Shown here: positions 16,536-25,736 of the stretch, in pieces | Numbering within the stretch: position 1 is the stretch's first letter | Layout of the letters: each line of letters opens with the position of its first letter | NCBI RefSeq assembly: GCF_019857225.1 | Contig: NZ_JAFJSY010000025.1 | Location: 1-64,000 of the forward strand | Source of the DNA: Streptomyces plumbidurans | Lineage (GTDB): Bacteria > Actinomycetota > Actinomycetes > Streptomycetales > Streptomycetaceae | Reading direction: 5' to 3' | DNA: 64,000 nt | The notes under the pieces: model-generated | What the model was told of the DNA's origin: nothing | Seen by the model: only the letters and a program-made list of their open reading frames with translations | Database searches by the model: none | Translations under genes and position numbers: made by a program

Positions 16536-18197
16536 ATGGGTCCCGTACCAGCCGCGGTCCTTCAACTGCTGGCGCTCATAGGCGCGCTGGCTCTCGTCCA
16601 CGTCCCCCTTGGCAACCACATGGCCAGGGTCTACTCCTCCGATCGGCATCTGCGCGTCGAGAGGTGGATCTACAAAGGCATCGGTGCCGACCCGGACACC
16701 GAGATGCGCTGGCCGGCGTATCTGCGCGGAGTGCTCGCCTTCTCGGTCGCCGGGGTGCTCTTCCTGTACCTGCTGCAGCGGCTCCAGGGCATCCTGCCGG
16801 GCTCGCTCGGCTTCTCATCGGTCAATCCGGCGCAGTCGTTCAACACGGCCGTCTCGTTCGTGACGAACACCAACTGGCAGTCCTACTACGGCGAGCAGAC
16901 CATGGGGCACGTCGTGCAGACCGCCGGTCTGGCCGTGCAGAACTTCGTGTCCGCCGCGGTCGGCATCGCCGTCGCGGTGGCGCTGGTGCGTGGCTTCGCA
17001 CGCTCGCGCACCGGTGAACTGGGCAACTTCTGGGCCGACCTGGTGCGCGGCACCGTCCGCATCCTGGTGCCGGTGGCCGCCGTCGCCGCGGTCGTCCTGG
17101 TCGCCTGCGGCGCCGTCCAGAACTTCTCCGGCATCCACGAGGTCGGTCAGTTCATTGGCGGTTCGCAGCAGTGGAACGGCGGCGCGGTCGCCTCGCAGGA
17201 GGCCATCAAGGAGCTGGGCACCAACGGCGGCGGCTACTTCAACGCCAACTCCGCCCACCCCTTCGAGAACCCCACGCCGTTCACCAACCTCTTCGAGATC
17301 TTCCTGATCCTGGTCATCCCCTTCGCCCTGACCCGCACCTTCGGTGTGCTGGTCGGCTCGGTGCGGCAGGGGTACGCGATCCTCACCGCGATGGGCGCGA
17401 TCTGGCTCGGCTTCACCGCGCTGATGATGTGGACCGAGTTCGCCCATCACGAGGGCGCGCTGCAGATCGCGGGTGCCTCGATGGAGGGCAAGGAGGTCCG
17501 CTTCGGCGTCGGTGGCTCCTCGATCTTCGCGGTGGCCACCACCCTGACCTCGACCGGTGCGGTGGACTCGTTCCACTCCTCCTTCACCGGCTTCGGCGGC
17601 GGCATCACCATGCTGTCGATGATGCTGGGCGAGATCGCACCCGGCGGTACCGGCTCCGGCCTCTACGGGATGCTGATCATCGCGGTCATCGCGGTGTTCA
17701 TCGCCGGTCTGATGGTCGGCCGTACGCCCGAGTACCTGGGCAAGAAGATCGGCTCCCGCGAGATCAAGCTGGCCGCCGTCTACATCCTCATCACGCCCGC
17801 GCTGGTGCTGATCCTCACCGCCTTCTCGATGGCGCTGCCGACCCCGCCGAACTCGATGCTCAACCCGGGCGCGCACGGCTTCAGCGAAGTGCTCTACGCC
17901 TTCACCTCGGCCGCCAACAACAACGGCTCCGCCTTCGCGGGCCTGAACGCGAACACCGACTGGTTCAACACCATGACCGGGCTCGCGATGCTGCTCGGCC
18001 GCTTCCTGCCGATGGTGCTCGTCCTGGCCCTGGCCGGCTCGCTCGCCGAGCAGAAGCCGGTGCCGGTGACCGCCGGCACCCTGCGCACCGAGAAGCCGAT
18101 GTTCACCGGCCTGCTCGTCGGCGCCGTCCTGATCATCGTCGGCCTGACCTACTTCCCGGCGCTCGCGCTGGGCCCGCTGGCCGAGGGGCTGGCGTGA
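16536..18197 (+). CDS. kdpA: Potassium-transporting ATPase subunit KdpA
   Basis: The 553-aa channel-like subunit binds and moves K+. It has about ten membrane helices and four pore-loop regions with selectivity-filter signatures: AQSFNTAVSFVTNTNWQSY, GTNGGGYFNANSAHPFENP, and TSAANNNGSAFAGL among them. Length is normal for the family. It is high-affinity, induced at low K+ or osmotic stress in other bacteria. Its stop overlaps the kdpB start (TGATG). Confidence 0.96.
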   Translation: MGPVPAAVLQLLALIGALALVHVPLGNHMARVYSSDRHLRVERWIYKGIGADPDTEMRWPAYLRGVLAFSVAGVLFLYLLQRLQGILPGSLGFSSVNPAQSFNTAVSFVTNTNWQSYYGEQTMGHVVQTAGLAVQNFVSAAVGIAVAVALVRGFARSRTGELGNFWADLVRGTVRILVPVAAVAAVVLVACGAVQNFSGIHEVGQFIGGSQQWNGGAVASQEAIKELGTNGGGYFNANSAHPFENPTPFTNLFEIFLILVIPFALTRTFGVLVGSVRQGYAILTAMGAIWLGFTALMMWTEFAHHEGALQIAGASMEGKEVRFGVGGSSIFAVATTLTSTGAVDSFHSSFTGFGGGITMLSMMLGEIAPGGTGSGLYGMLIIAVIAVFIAGLMVGRTPEYLGKKIGSREIKLAAVYILITPALVLILTAFSMALPTPPNSMLNPGAHGFSEVLYAFTSAANNNGSAFAGLNANTDWFNTMTGLAMLLGRFLPMVLVLALAGSLAEQKPVPVTAGTLRTEKPMFTGLLVGAVLIIVGLTYFPALALGPLAEGLA

Positions 18198-20335
18198 TGA
18201 CCACTCGTACCACCCCAGTCGAAGTCACCGAAAACCCCGAGGACTCCATGTCCACAGCCACTCCCACCCGCGCGCCGCACACCGACGTACCCTCCGGGCA
18301 CAAGCCTCCCGAAGGCCGTGTCGGCGCGGGCCTCTTCGACCCCGGGCAACTGCTCCGCTCGCTGCCTGACGCCGTCCGCAAGCTCGATCCGCGGGTGCAG
18401 ATCAAGTCGCCCGTGATGTTCGTGGTGTGGATCGGCTCGATCCTCACCACCGTCTTCTCCTTCAAGGACCCGGGCGACTGGTTCGGCTGGGCGATCAGCG
18501 CCTGGCTGTGGCTGACCGTGGTCTTCGCCAACCTGGCGGAGGCGGTCGCCGAGGGCCGCGGCAAGGCGCAGGCCGACACCCTGCGCAAGGCCAAGACCGA
18601 CACCGTCGCGCACAAGGCCGACGGAACCGTGGTCGCGGGCACCGAGCTGAGCATCGGCGACCTCGTGATCTGCGAGGCCGGCGACGTCATCCCCGGCGAC
18701 GGTGACGTGGTCGAGGGGGTCGCCTCGGTCGACGAGTCGGCCATCACCGGTGAGTCGGCCCCGGTCATCCGCGAGTCCGGCGGCGACCGCAGCGCCGTCA
18801 CCGGCGGCACGAAGGTGCTCTCCGACCGCATCGTCGTCAAGATCACGACGAAGCCCGGAGAGACCTTCATCGACCGGATGATCAACCTCGTCGAGGGCGC
18901 GGCCCGGCAGAAGACGCCCAACGAGATCGCCCTGAACATCCTGCTCGCGTCGCTGACGATCGTCTTCCTGCTGGCCGTCGCCACGCTGCCGCCGTTCGCC
19001 GACCACGCGGGCACCCACCTCACGATGGTGGTGCTGGTCGCCCTGCTGGTCTGCCTCATCCCGACCACGATCGGCGCCCTGCTCTCGGCGATCGGCATCG
19101 CGGGCATGGACCGGCTGGTGCAGCGCAACGTACTGGCCATGTCCGGCAGGGCAGTTGAGGCCGCCGGTGACGTCTCCACGCTGCTGCTCGACAAGACCGG
19201 CACCATCACCCTCGGCAACCGCAGGGCCGCCGAGTTCGTACCGGTCAGGGGCGTCACCGACGCCGAGGTCGCCGACGCGGCCCAGCTCTCCTCGCTCGCC
19301 GACGAGACGCCCGAGGGCCGCTCCGTCGTCGTACTGGCCAAGGACCGGTACGGGCTGCGCGAGCGCCACCAGGGCGAGCTCGCCCACGCCGACTGGATCG
19401 CCTTCACCGCCCAGACCCGGATGTCGGGTGTGGACGTCGACGGGCGGAAGATCCGCAAGGGTGCGGCAGGCTCGGTCATCGCCTGGGTCCAGGAGGAGGG
19501 CGGCACGGTCGCGGGCGACGCGGACGGGATCGCGGGCCGGATCTCCGAGGCGGGCGGCACCCCGCTGCTGGTCGCCGTCAAGGACGGGCGCGGTGCCCGC
19601 GTCCTCGGTGTCATCCACCTCAAGGACGTCGTCAAGCAGGGCATGCGCGAGCGGTTCGACGAGCTGCGCCGCATGGGCATCAGGACCGTCATGATCACGG
19701 GCGACAACCCGCTGACCGCCAAGGCGATCGCCGAGGAGGCGGGCGTCGACGACTTCCTCGCCGAGGCGACTCCCGAGGACAAGATGGCGCTGATCAAGCG
19801 GGAGCAGGCGGGCGGCAAGCTCGTCGCGATGACCGGCGACGGCACCAACGACGCGCCCGCGCTGGCCCAGGCGGACGTCGGTGTCGCGATGAACACGGGT
19901 ACGTCGGCCGCCAAGGAGGCCGGCAACATGGTCGACCTCGACTCCGACCCGACCAAGCTCATCGAGATCGTCGAGATCGGCAAGCAACTCCTCATCACCC
20001 GGGGCGCGCTCACGACGTTCTCCATCGCCAACGACGTCGCGAAGTACTTCGCGATCATCCCGGCGATGTTCGCGGTGGTGTACCCGGGCCTGGACAAGCT
20101 CAACATCATGGACCTGTCCTCGCCGGACTCCGCGATCCTCTCGGCGGTCGTCTTCAACGCGCTGATCATCGTCGCGCTGGTGCCGCTCGCCCTGCGCGGT
20201 GTGCGGTACCGGCCGGTGAGCGCCGACAGGATGCTCCGGCGCAACCTCGGGATCTACGGTCTCGGCGGTCTGATCGCCCCCTTCATCGGCATCAAGCTCA
20301 TCGACCTGCTCATCTCCCTCATCCCGGGCCTGTGA
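18197..20335 (+). CDS. kdpB: Potassium-transporting ATPase subunit KdpB
   Basis: The P-type ATPase subunit energises K+ uptake. All key motifs are present: AITGESAPV in the actuator loop, LLLDKTGTITLG with the phosphorylated Asp, KGAAGS in the nucleotide domain and MTGDGTNDAPALAQADVGVA in the hinge. From ATG 18197, which overlaps the kdpA stop, the protein has 712 aa. ATG 18248 (MSTATPTRAPH) gives 695 aa and is preceded by GAGGA, so it could be the true start. The N-terminal 40 residues are disordered. Confidence 0.96.
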   Translation: MTTRTTPVEVTENPEDSMSTATPTRAPHTDVPSGHKPPEGRVGAGLFDPGQLLRSLPDAVRKLDPRVQIKSPVMFVVWIGSILTTVFSFKDPGDWFGWAISAWLWLTVVFANLAEAVAEGRGKAQADTLRKAKTDTVAHKADGTVVAGTELSIGDLVICEAGDVIPGDGDVVEGVASVDESAITGESAPVIRESGGDRSAVTGGTKVLSDRIVVKITTKPGETFIDRMINLVEGAARQKTPNEIALNILLASLTIVFLLAVATLPPFADHAGTHLTMVVLVALLVCLIPTTIGALLSAIGIAGMDRLVQRNVLAMSGRAVEAAGDVSTLLLDKTGTITLGNRRAAEFVPVRGVTDAEVADAAQLSSLADETPEGRSVVVLAKDRYGLRERHQGELAHADWIAFTAQTRMSGVDVDGRKIRKGAAGSVIAWVQEEGGTVAGDADGIAGRISEAGGTPLLVAVKDGRGARVLGVIHLKDVVKQGMRERFDELRRMGIRTVMITGDNPLTAKAIAEEAGVDDFLAEATPEDKMALIKREQAGGKLVAMTGDGTNDAPALAQADVGVAMNTGTSAAKEAGNMVDLDSDPTKLIEIVEIGKQLLITRGALTTFSIANDVAKYFAIIPAMFAVVYPGLDKLNIMDLSSPDSAILSAVVFNALIIVALVPLALRGVRYRPVSADRMLRRNLGIYGLGGLIAPFIGIKLIDLLISLIPGL

Positions 20336-20991
20336 TGGCGAAAGGCGCGCTGATCACCATGAACAACTCCGTTGCCGGCACCGTCCGTCTGCTCGGGGCG
20401 GGCCTGCGCGCCCTCCTCGTGCTGACCCTGGTGACCGGTGTCATCTATCCACTGGCGGTCACCGGCATCGCACAGGGGCTGTTTCACCACAGGGCGAACG
20501 GCTCCGAGATCAGGTCGGCCGGGAAGGTCGTCGGCTCCTCGCTGATCGGCCAACAGGGCTACAGCCTGCGGTACTTCCAGCCGCGCCCGGCGAACGGACT
20601 GGGTGAGAACTCGCTCAATACCCGGTACAAGCTGATCCTTTCCGGTGCCACGAACCTCTCGGCCGACAACCCCGATCTCGTCAAGGCCGTGCGGAAGGCC
20701 AGGGCGCAGGTCGTCAAGGACAACTCCGTCGCCGGCTACACGGTCAGGCCGTCGCAGGTCCCCGCCGACGCGGTCACGTCGTCCGGCTCGGGCCTGGACC
20801 CGGACATCTCGCCTCGGTACGCCGAGATCCAGGTGCACCGGGTCGCCGAGCGCAACGGACTGTCCCTCGCCCAGGTCAACCGGCTCGTCGAGGAGCACAC
20901 GCAGGACCGCACCCTCGGCTTCATCGGCGATCCCCGCGTGAACGTCCTGGAACTCAACGTCGCGCTCAAGGCGCTGGTGGCCAAGGGGTGA
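20335..20991 (+). CDS. kdpC: Potassium-transporting ATPase subunit KdpC
   Basis: A 218-aa subunit with one N-terminal membrane helix (about residues 18-38, GLRALLVLTLVTGVIYPLAV) and the extracellular KdpC domain: SLIGQ, RYFQPRPA, SGSGLDPDISPRYAEIQVHR, VNRLVEEHT, FIGDPRVNVLELNVAL. It forms the complex with KdpA, B and F. GTG 20332, ATG 20335 and ATG 20359 are all possible starts; 20335 is contiguous with the kdpB end. No kdpD or kdpE follows, and the operon ends in a hairpin. Confidence 0.95.
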   Translation: MAKGALITMNNSVAGTVRLLGAGLRALLVLTLVTGVIYPLAVTGIAQGLFHHRANGSEIRSAGKVVGSSLIGQQGYSLRYFQPRPANGLGENSLNTRYKLILSGATNLSADNPDLVKAVRKARAQVVKDNSVAGYTVRPSQVPADAVTSSGSGLDPDISPRYAEIQVHRVAERNGLSLAQVNRLVEEHTQDRTLGFIGDPRVNVLELNVALKALVAKG

Positions 20992-20992
20992 T

Positions 20993-21017
20993 GGCGTTAC
21001 GCACATCGCGTAACGCC
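20993..21017 (+). terminator. kdp operon terminator hairpin
   Basis: GGCGTTACGC-ACATC-GCGTAACGCC is a perfect 10-bp stem starting two bases after the kdpC stop. There is no T-run, which is usual for Streptomyces terminators. Confidence 0.7.
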
Positions 21018-21027
21018 CACTGAGGCG

Positions 21028-21040
21028 CCGAAACATTCGG
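21028..21040. promoter_or_regulatory. CGAAA-type operator, upstream copy
   Basis: CCGAAACATTCGG differs in one base from the site at 21230-21242 and lies 202 bp upstream of it, outside the core promoter. It could be an auxiliary site for looping. Confidence 0.45.
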
Positions 21041-21094
21041 ATAATTCGGCGAACCTTACGGAGGTCGGCACCCGAGAACCGTCGTCGGAGGTAT

Positions 21095-21128
21095 CCACCC
21101 CGACTCGGCGTCTGTCGAGTCGGGGTGG
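21095..21128 (+). terminator. Strong GC hairpin between kdpC and the sugar ABC operon
   Basis: CCACCCCGACTCG and its exact complement form a 13-bp perfect stem around an 8-nt loop. It insulates the ABC operon from kdp read-through. Confidence 0.75.
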
Positions 21129-21169
21129 TGTGCTGTCGGGCCTCCGCGAGATTTACCGTGCACAAGGGG

Positions 21170-21199
21170 TTGCCACGGTTTGGGAGCTGTCTCTAGGGT
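21170..21199 (+). promoter_or_regulatory. Promoter of the sugar ABC operon
   Basis: TTGCCA (21170-21175), an 18-bp spacer and TAGGGT (21194-21199) form a good vegetative promoter. Transcription should start near 21206, leaving a leader of about 88 nt that contains the palindromic operator. Confidence 0.7.
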
Positions 21200-21229
21200 G
21201 CGGCAACAGCGCATCTTTCTGGATCTTCT

Positions 21230-21242
21230 CCGAAACTTTCGG
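21230..21242. promoter_or_regulatory. CGAAA-type xylan/sugar operator
   Basis: CCGAAACTTTCGG is a perfect 6+1+6 palindrome about 25 nt downstream of the predicted transcription start. The core CGAAA-N-TTTCG matches the palindrome described upstream of streptomycete xylanase genes, where LacI-type repressors act. A GH10 xylanase is the last gene of this cluster. Confidence 0.65.
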
Positions 21243-21293
21243 TCCCAGCGGACGGTCGTAGACGCGCGCCGTCCCTACCCCAAGGAGCGCACA

Positions 21294-22589
21294 ATGGGCG
21301 ACCGGGCACTGTCCCGCCGCGGGTTCCTGGCGGCCTCCGCCGCGGCCGGTCTGGGCATGACGGCACTGAGCGGCTGCGGCGGCGATTCGGACGGGGGGTC
21401 GTCGGACGGGACGACCACGATCGAGTGGTGGAACATCTCCACCACCGAACCCACCAAGACCGTCTGGGCGGGCCTCGCCAAAAAGTTCGAGGCCCAGAAC
21501 CCCAAGGTCAAGCTGAAGATCGTCCAGCTCGAGAACGACGCCTACAAGTCGAAGATGACGGCGCTCATCGCTTCGGGCAAGCTCCCGGACGTCTTCCACA
21601 CCTGGGGCGGAGGCGTGCTCAAGCAGCAGGTCGACGCAGGGCTCGTGGAGGACCTCAGCGACAGCACCAAGCCCTGGTCGGACGGAATGCTGTCGGTCGC
21701 CAAGCAGCCGTACCTGATCGACAAGAAGCTCTACGGCATCCCGTTCGACATCGGCATGGTCGGCTTCTGGTACAACAAGGCGCTCTTCAAGCAGGCCGGC
21801 ATCGACGCGCCCCCCACCACCTGGACGGGCTTCCTCGACGCCGTGAAGAAGCTGAAGTCCAAGGGCATCACCCCGCTCGCACTCGCGGGCAAGGAGAGCT
21901 GGACCGGCATGTACTACTGGGCGTACCTCGCGATGCGCACCGCCGGCATCGACGCCCTGGAGAAGGCCAACGAGAACAAGGACTTCACCGGCGACGGCTT
22001 CGTCCAGGCCGGACAGCACCTCAAGGACCTCGTCGACCTGCACCCGTTCCAGAAGGGCTTCCTCGGTGCCGCCTACTCCGCGCCCAACGGCCAGGCCGCC
22101 ACGGTCGGCAACGGCAAGGCGGCGATGGAGCTGATGGGACAGTGGGCCCCCGTCGTCGAGGCGGACGCGGGCAAGGGCCTCGGCTCCAACCTCGGGTTCT
22201 TCCCCTTCCCCGCCGTCGACGGCGGGGAAGGCGCGATCACCGAGGTCTTCGGCGGTGGCGGCGGGCACGCCCTGCGCAGGGGCGCCCCCAAGGAGGCCGT
22301 CGACTTCCTGAAGTTCTTCGCCTCCGAGACCACCGACCTGCAACTGGTCAAGAAGACCAACACCCTGCCCGTCGTGCCCGGCGCCGAGAAGGCACTCGCC
22401 GACCCCAACACCAAGGCCGTACAAGCCCAGTTGAAGGGCGCCACCGGCTTCCAGCTCTACCTCGACCAGGCGTACGCCCCCGCCGTCGGCCAGGAGGTCA
22501 ACGACAGCGTCGCCGCGCTCATCGCCGGGTCCAAGTCGCCTGAGCAGGTCGCGCAGTCGATCACCAAGGTCGCGAAGGAAGAGCAGTAG
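21294..22589 (+). CDS. Sugar ABC transporter substrate-binding lipoprotein
   Basis: A 431-aa extracellular lipoprotein of the SBP family 1. The signal has a twin-arginine RRGF, a hydrophobic stretch and lipobox LSGC at about residue 24, so it is probably Tat-exported and lipidated. The mature part shows the family pattern (TTIEWWNISTTEP, VWAGLAKKFEAQNPKVK, PFDIGMVGFWYNKALFKQAG). AAGGAG fixes ATG 21294. Two permease genes and a xylanase follow, so the ligand is probably xylobiose or a xylo-oligosaccharide. No ATPase gene is present; streptomycete sugar importers usually share MsiK, encoded elsewhere. Confidence 0.88.
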   Translation: MGDRALSRRGFLAASAAAGLGMTALSGCGGDSDGGSSDGTTTIEWWNISTTEPTKTVWAGLAKKFEAQNPKVKLKIVQLENDAYKSKMTALIASGKLPDVFHTWGGGVLKQQVDAGLVEDLSDSTKPWSDGMLSVAKQPYLIDKKLYGIPFDIGMVGFWYNKALFKQAGIDAPPTTWTGFLDAVKKLKSKGITPLALAGKESWTGMYYWAYLAMRTAGIDALEKANENKDFTGDGFVQAGQHLKDLVDLHPFQKGFLGAAYSAPNGQAATVGNGKAAMELMGQWAPVVEADAGKGLGSNLGFFPFPAVDGGEGAITEVFGGGGGHALRRGAPKEAVDFLKFFASETTDLQLVKKTNTLPVVPGAEKALADPNTKAVQAQLKGATGFQLYLDQAYAPAVGQEVNDSVAALIAGSKSPEQVAQSITKVAKEEQ

Positions 22590-22595
22590 CCGGCG

Positions 22596-23594
22596 ATGAC
22601 CTCGACCTTCCTCCCGGACAAGCGGAGGGGCCCCGACATCGCCCTCCCGTCCCCGGCCGCGACATCGGCCCGGGGACGGGCGCGCCGGCGCCTGCTGAAC
22701 TGGCTCACTGCGGTCGGCTTCCAGGTGCCCGCGCTGGTGCTGTTCATCGGGCTCGTGCTGCTGCCGATGCTGTTCGCGCTGTACGCAGCCTTCTTCCGCT
22801 GGGGCGGCTTCGGCATGCCCTCCGACTACATCGGCGGCGACAACTTCACCCACCTGTTCCAGGACCCCGTATTTCTGGGCGACTTGTGGCGCTGCCTGCT
22901 CCTGGTCGTGCTCTCGCTCGCCCTGCAACTGCCGTTCGCGCTGGCCATGGCCGTCGCCCTGAACCAGAAAATGCGCGGCCGGGCCATCTACCGGATGCTC
23001 TTCTTCGCGCCGTACGTCCTGTCCGAGGCCATCACCGGCGTGCTGTTCAGCATGATCTTCGCCCCGGACGACGGTCTCGCCGACCATGTCCTCGGCGCCA
23101 TCGGCCTGGACGGGCTCGGCGGCGAGTGGTTCGCCGACCCCTCCTGGGTGATGGCGAGCCTCTTCCTCGTCATGACCTGGAAGTACTTCGGCTTCCACAT
23201 GATGCTCTACCTGGCCGGACTCCAGTCCATCCCGGCCGAGTTGACGGAGGCGGCGCTGATCGACGGCGCGAACCCATGGCAGCGCTTCCGCAATGTGATC
23301 CTGCCGCTGCTCGCGCCCACGCTGCGCATCAGCGTGTTCCTCTCCGTCATCGGGGCGATCCAGCTCTTCGACCTGGTCTGGGTGATCACCCAGGGCGGAC
23401 CCGACCACCACTCCGAGACGATGGCCGTGACCATGTTCCAGTACGGCTTCAAGCGCTACCAGGTCGGCTACGCCAGCGCGATCAGCGTGGTCATGTTCGG
23501 CATCTGTCTCGTCTTCGCCCTCGCATACCAGCGGTTCGTGCTCCGCCGCGACCTCGAAGGGGCCACCACGACGATGAGGGGGGACGGCAAGTGA
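22596..23594 (+). CDS. Sugar ABC transporter permease, MalF type
   Basis: A 332-aa inner-membrane permease with about six helices. The EAA loop that contacts the ATPase reads ELTEAALIDGANPWQRFRNVILP at about residues 210-232. It starts 6 nt after the binding-protein gene, and its stop overlaps the next GTG, so both permeases are made together. The disordered basic N-terminus (about 40 residues) is common in MalF-type subunits. Confidence 0.92.
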   Translation: MTSTFLPDKRRGPDIALPSPAATSARGRARRRLLNWLTAVGFQVPALVLFIGLVLLPMLFALYAAFFRWGGFGMPSDYIGGDNFTHLFQDPVFLGDLWRCLLLVVLSLALQLPFALAMAVALNQKMRGRAIYRMLFFAPYVLSEAITGVLFSMIFAPDDGLADHVLGAIGLDGLGGEWFADPSWVMASLFLVMTWKYFGFHMMLYLAGLQSIPAELTEAALIDGANPWQRFRNVILPLLAPTLRISVFLSVIGAIQLFDLVWVITQGGPDHHSETMAVTMFQYGFKRYQVGYASAISVVMFGICLVFALAYQRFVLRRDLEGATTTMRGDGK

Positions 23595-24412
23595 AGACCG
23601 TACGCAACCTGCCGCTGCACGTGCTCCTCGTCGTGGTCGGCGCGGTGATGGTCGTACCCCTGCTGTACGCCGCCCTGTCCGGCTTCAAGTCGACCGACGA
23701 ACTCTCCCGCAACGCCTTCGGGCTCCCCGAACACTGGCTGACCGGCAACTACACCGACATCCTCGGCTCGGGCGACTTCTGGCGGCTGCTCGGCAACAGC
23801 ACGCTGATCGCGGTCGCGACGACCGTGCTCGTGGTCGCCGTCTCCGCGCTCGCGGCCTTCTCCTTCGCGCGGTTCGCCTTCCGCGGACGGGAGGTGCTGT
23901 TCACGCTCTTCACGATGGGGCTGATGTTCCCCTTCGCGGTGGCGGCCCTCCCGCTGTTCCTGCTGCTGCGCTACCTCGGTCTGCTGGACAACCCGCTCGG
24001 CGTGATCCTCCCGCAGGCGGCTTTCGGGCTGCCGATGACGATCATCATCCTGCGTGGCTTCTTCCGGCAGATCCCCGGCGAGCTGGAGGAGGCCGCCACC
24101 CTCGACGGCTGCACCGCCTTCGGGTTCTTCTGGCGGATCCTGCTGCCCATGGCACGGCCGGCGCTCGGCACGGTCTCGGTGCTGGCCGTCGTCACCAGCT
24201 GGAACAACTTCATGCTGCCGCTGCTGGTGTTCACCGACTCCAAGTGGTGGACGCTGCCGCTCGGCGTGGCCCAGTTCCAGGGCCAGTACTCGGCGCAGTA
24301 CGCCCGAGTCTTCGCCTATCTCTTCCTGGCGATGGTCCCCGCCCTCGCCTTCTACTCGGTCGCCGAGCGCCAACTCGTCGGCGGCCTGGCCGCTGGTGCG
24401 ACGAAGGGATGA
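23591..24412 (+). CDS. Sugar ABC transporter permease, MalG type
   Basis: A 273-aa permease with six predicted helices and the EAA loop GELEEAATLDGCTAFGFFWR near residues 165-185. The GTG start overlaps the preceding stop (GTGA). It pairs with the MalF-type subunit. The C-terminus (AERQLVGGLAAGATKG) is the normal end of MalG-like proteins. The xylanase gene starts 52 nt downstream, so it may be cotranscribed. Confidence 0.92.
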   Translation: MKTVRNLPLHVLLVVVGAVMVVPLLYAALSGFKSTDELSRNAFGLPEHWLTGNYTDILGSGDFWRLLGNSTLIAVATTVLVVAVSALAAFSFARFAFRGREVLFTLFTMGLMFPFAVAALPLFLLLRYLGLLDNPLGVILPQAAFGLPMTIIILRGFFRQIPGELEEAATLDGCTAFGFFWRILLPMARPALGTVSVLAVVTSWNNFMLPLLVFTDSKWWTLPLGVAQFQGQYSAQYARVFAYLFLAMVPALAFYSVAERQLVGGLAAGATKG

Positions 24413-24464
24413 CCCGCACCGGCGGACGTACGGCCCCACACCACCCACCGTGAGGAGTCGCACC

Positions 24465-25517
24465 ATGCGCAGGACCACCCGCCTGAGACTCGTCGGCGCA
24501 CTGGCTGCCGCCCTGGTCACGGCCGGGCTCGCCACCGGGCCGGGCGCCCAGGCGAGCCCGCGGCAGCCGACGCTCGCGGAGCTCGCCCAGCGCCACGGCC
24601 GCTACTTCGGCAGCGCCACCGACAACCCCGAACTCACCGACACCGCCTACACGGCCCTGCTCAGCCGCGAGTTCGACATGATCACGCCCGGCAACGGCAT
24701 GAAGTGGTACGCCACCGAGCCCCAGCAGGGCGTCTTCGACTGGACCAACGGCGACCAGATCGTGAACCTGGCGCGCAAGCACCACCAGCGGGTGCGCGCC
24801 CACACCCTGGTCTGGCACAGCCAGCTGCCCGACTGGCTCACCGGCCGCGAGTGGACGGCCGACGAGCTGAGGGCCGTACTGAAGAGGCACATCCAGACCG
24901 AGGTACGGCACTACCGCGGCAAGGTCTACTCCTGGGACGTCGTCAACGAGGCGTTCAACGAGGACGGCACCTACCGCGACACGCTCTGGTACCGGACGCT
25001 CGGCCCCGGCTACATCGCCGATGCCCTGCGCTGGTCCCACCAGGCCGACCCGCACGCCAAGCTCTATCTCAACGACTACAACATCGAGGCCGTCGGCCCG
25101 AAGTCGGACGCCTACTACCAGCTGGTCAAGGACCTCAGGGCACGGCACGTCCCGCTCGACGGCATCGGCCTGCAGGCTCACCTGGCCCTGCAGTACGGCT
25201 ATCCGGCGACCGTGGAGGACAACCTCCGCCGCTTCTCCCGGCTGGGCCTCGACACCGCGCTCACCGAGGTCGACGTACGGATGCTGCTGCCGGCCACCGA
25301 GGAGAAGCTGGCCCAGCAGGCGGACTGGTACCGGGACCTGACGTCGGCCTGTCTCGCCGTGCGGCGCTGCGTGGGGATCACTGTGTGGGACTACACCGAC
25401 AAGTACTCGTGGATCCCGGCGGTCTTCCCCGGTGAGGGCGCCGCGCTGCCCTGGGACGAGCAACTGCGGCCCAAGCCCGCCTGCTTCGCGATCAGAAAGG
25501 CGCTGGCCGGCAAGTAA
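24465..25517 (+). CDS. Secreted endo-1,4-beta-xylanase, GH10
   Basis: A 350-aa enzyme with an N-terminal signal peptide (MRRTTRLRLVGALAAALVTA..., likely cleaved after about residue 29) and one GH10 catalytic domain. The acid/base is E162 in WDVVNEAFNE and the nucleophile E268 in TALTEVDVRM; VRAHTLVWHSQLP and the WDYTDKYSW end are also typical. It cuts internal xylan bonds outside the cell. No carbohydrate-binding module follows. SD GAGGAG precedes the ATG. Its place after the ABC permeases suggests that products are imported by the same operon under the CGAAA operator. Confidence 0.94.
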   Translation: MRRTTRLRLVGALAAALVTAGLATGPGAQASPRQPTLAELAQRHGRYFGSATDNPELTDTAYTALLSREFDMITPGNGMKWYATEPQQGVFDWTNGDQIVNLARKHHQRVRAHTLVWHSQLPDWLTGREWTADELRAVLKRHIQTEVRHYRGKVYSWDVVNEAFNEDGTYRDTLWYRTLGPGYIADALRWSHQADPHAKLYLNDYNIEAVGPKSDAYYQLVKDLRARHVPLDGIGLQAHLALQYGYPATVEDNLRRFSRLGLDTALTEVDVRMLLPATEEKLAQQADWYRDLTSACLAVRRCVGITVWDYTDKYSWIPAVFPGEGAALPWDEQLRPKPACFAIRKALAGK

Positions 25518-25537
25518 GGGCGCCGGGTTCCGAGACG

Positions 25538-25601
25538 CCCCGGCGGTGCAGTGGGGAGCGCCGCCGGGGTCCGGCACCCCCGGGCAGGGCGCCGGGGGTG
25601 C
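25538..25601 (+). terminator. Double terminator after the xylanase gene
   Basis: Two hairpins stand in series: CCCCGGCGG/CCGCCGGGG (25538-25546 with 25561-25569) and GCACCCCCGG/CCGGGGGTGC (25574-25583 with 25592-25601). Confidence 0.75.
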
Positions 25602-25705
25602 ACGGCGATGACCGCACCACGCACGGGGAACTACACGCAGTGACGGGCTCCGGACATGCGCCGGGGCCGACTCGCAGCAAGTGCTGCGAGCGGCCCCTCG
25701 AATCT

Positions 25706-25730
25706 CCGGGCGGCGGTGTGCGCCGCCCGG
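25706..25730 (-). terminator. Terminator after the DUF5999-type gene
   Basis: CCGGGCGGCG-GTGTG-CGCCGCCCGG is a perfect 10-bp stem located just past the stop of the minus-strand 68-aa gene. Confidence 0.7.
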
Positions 25731-25736
25731 CCGCGC

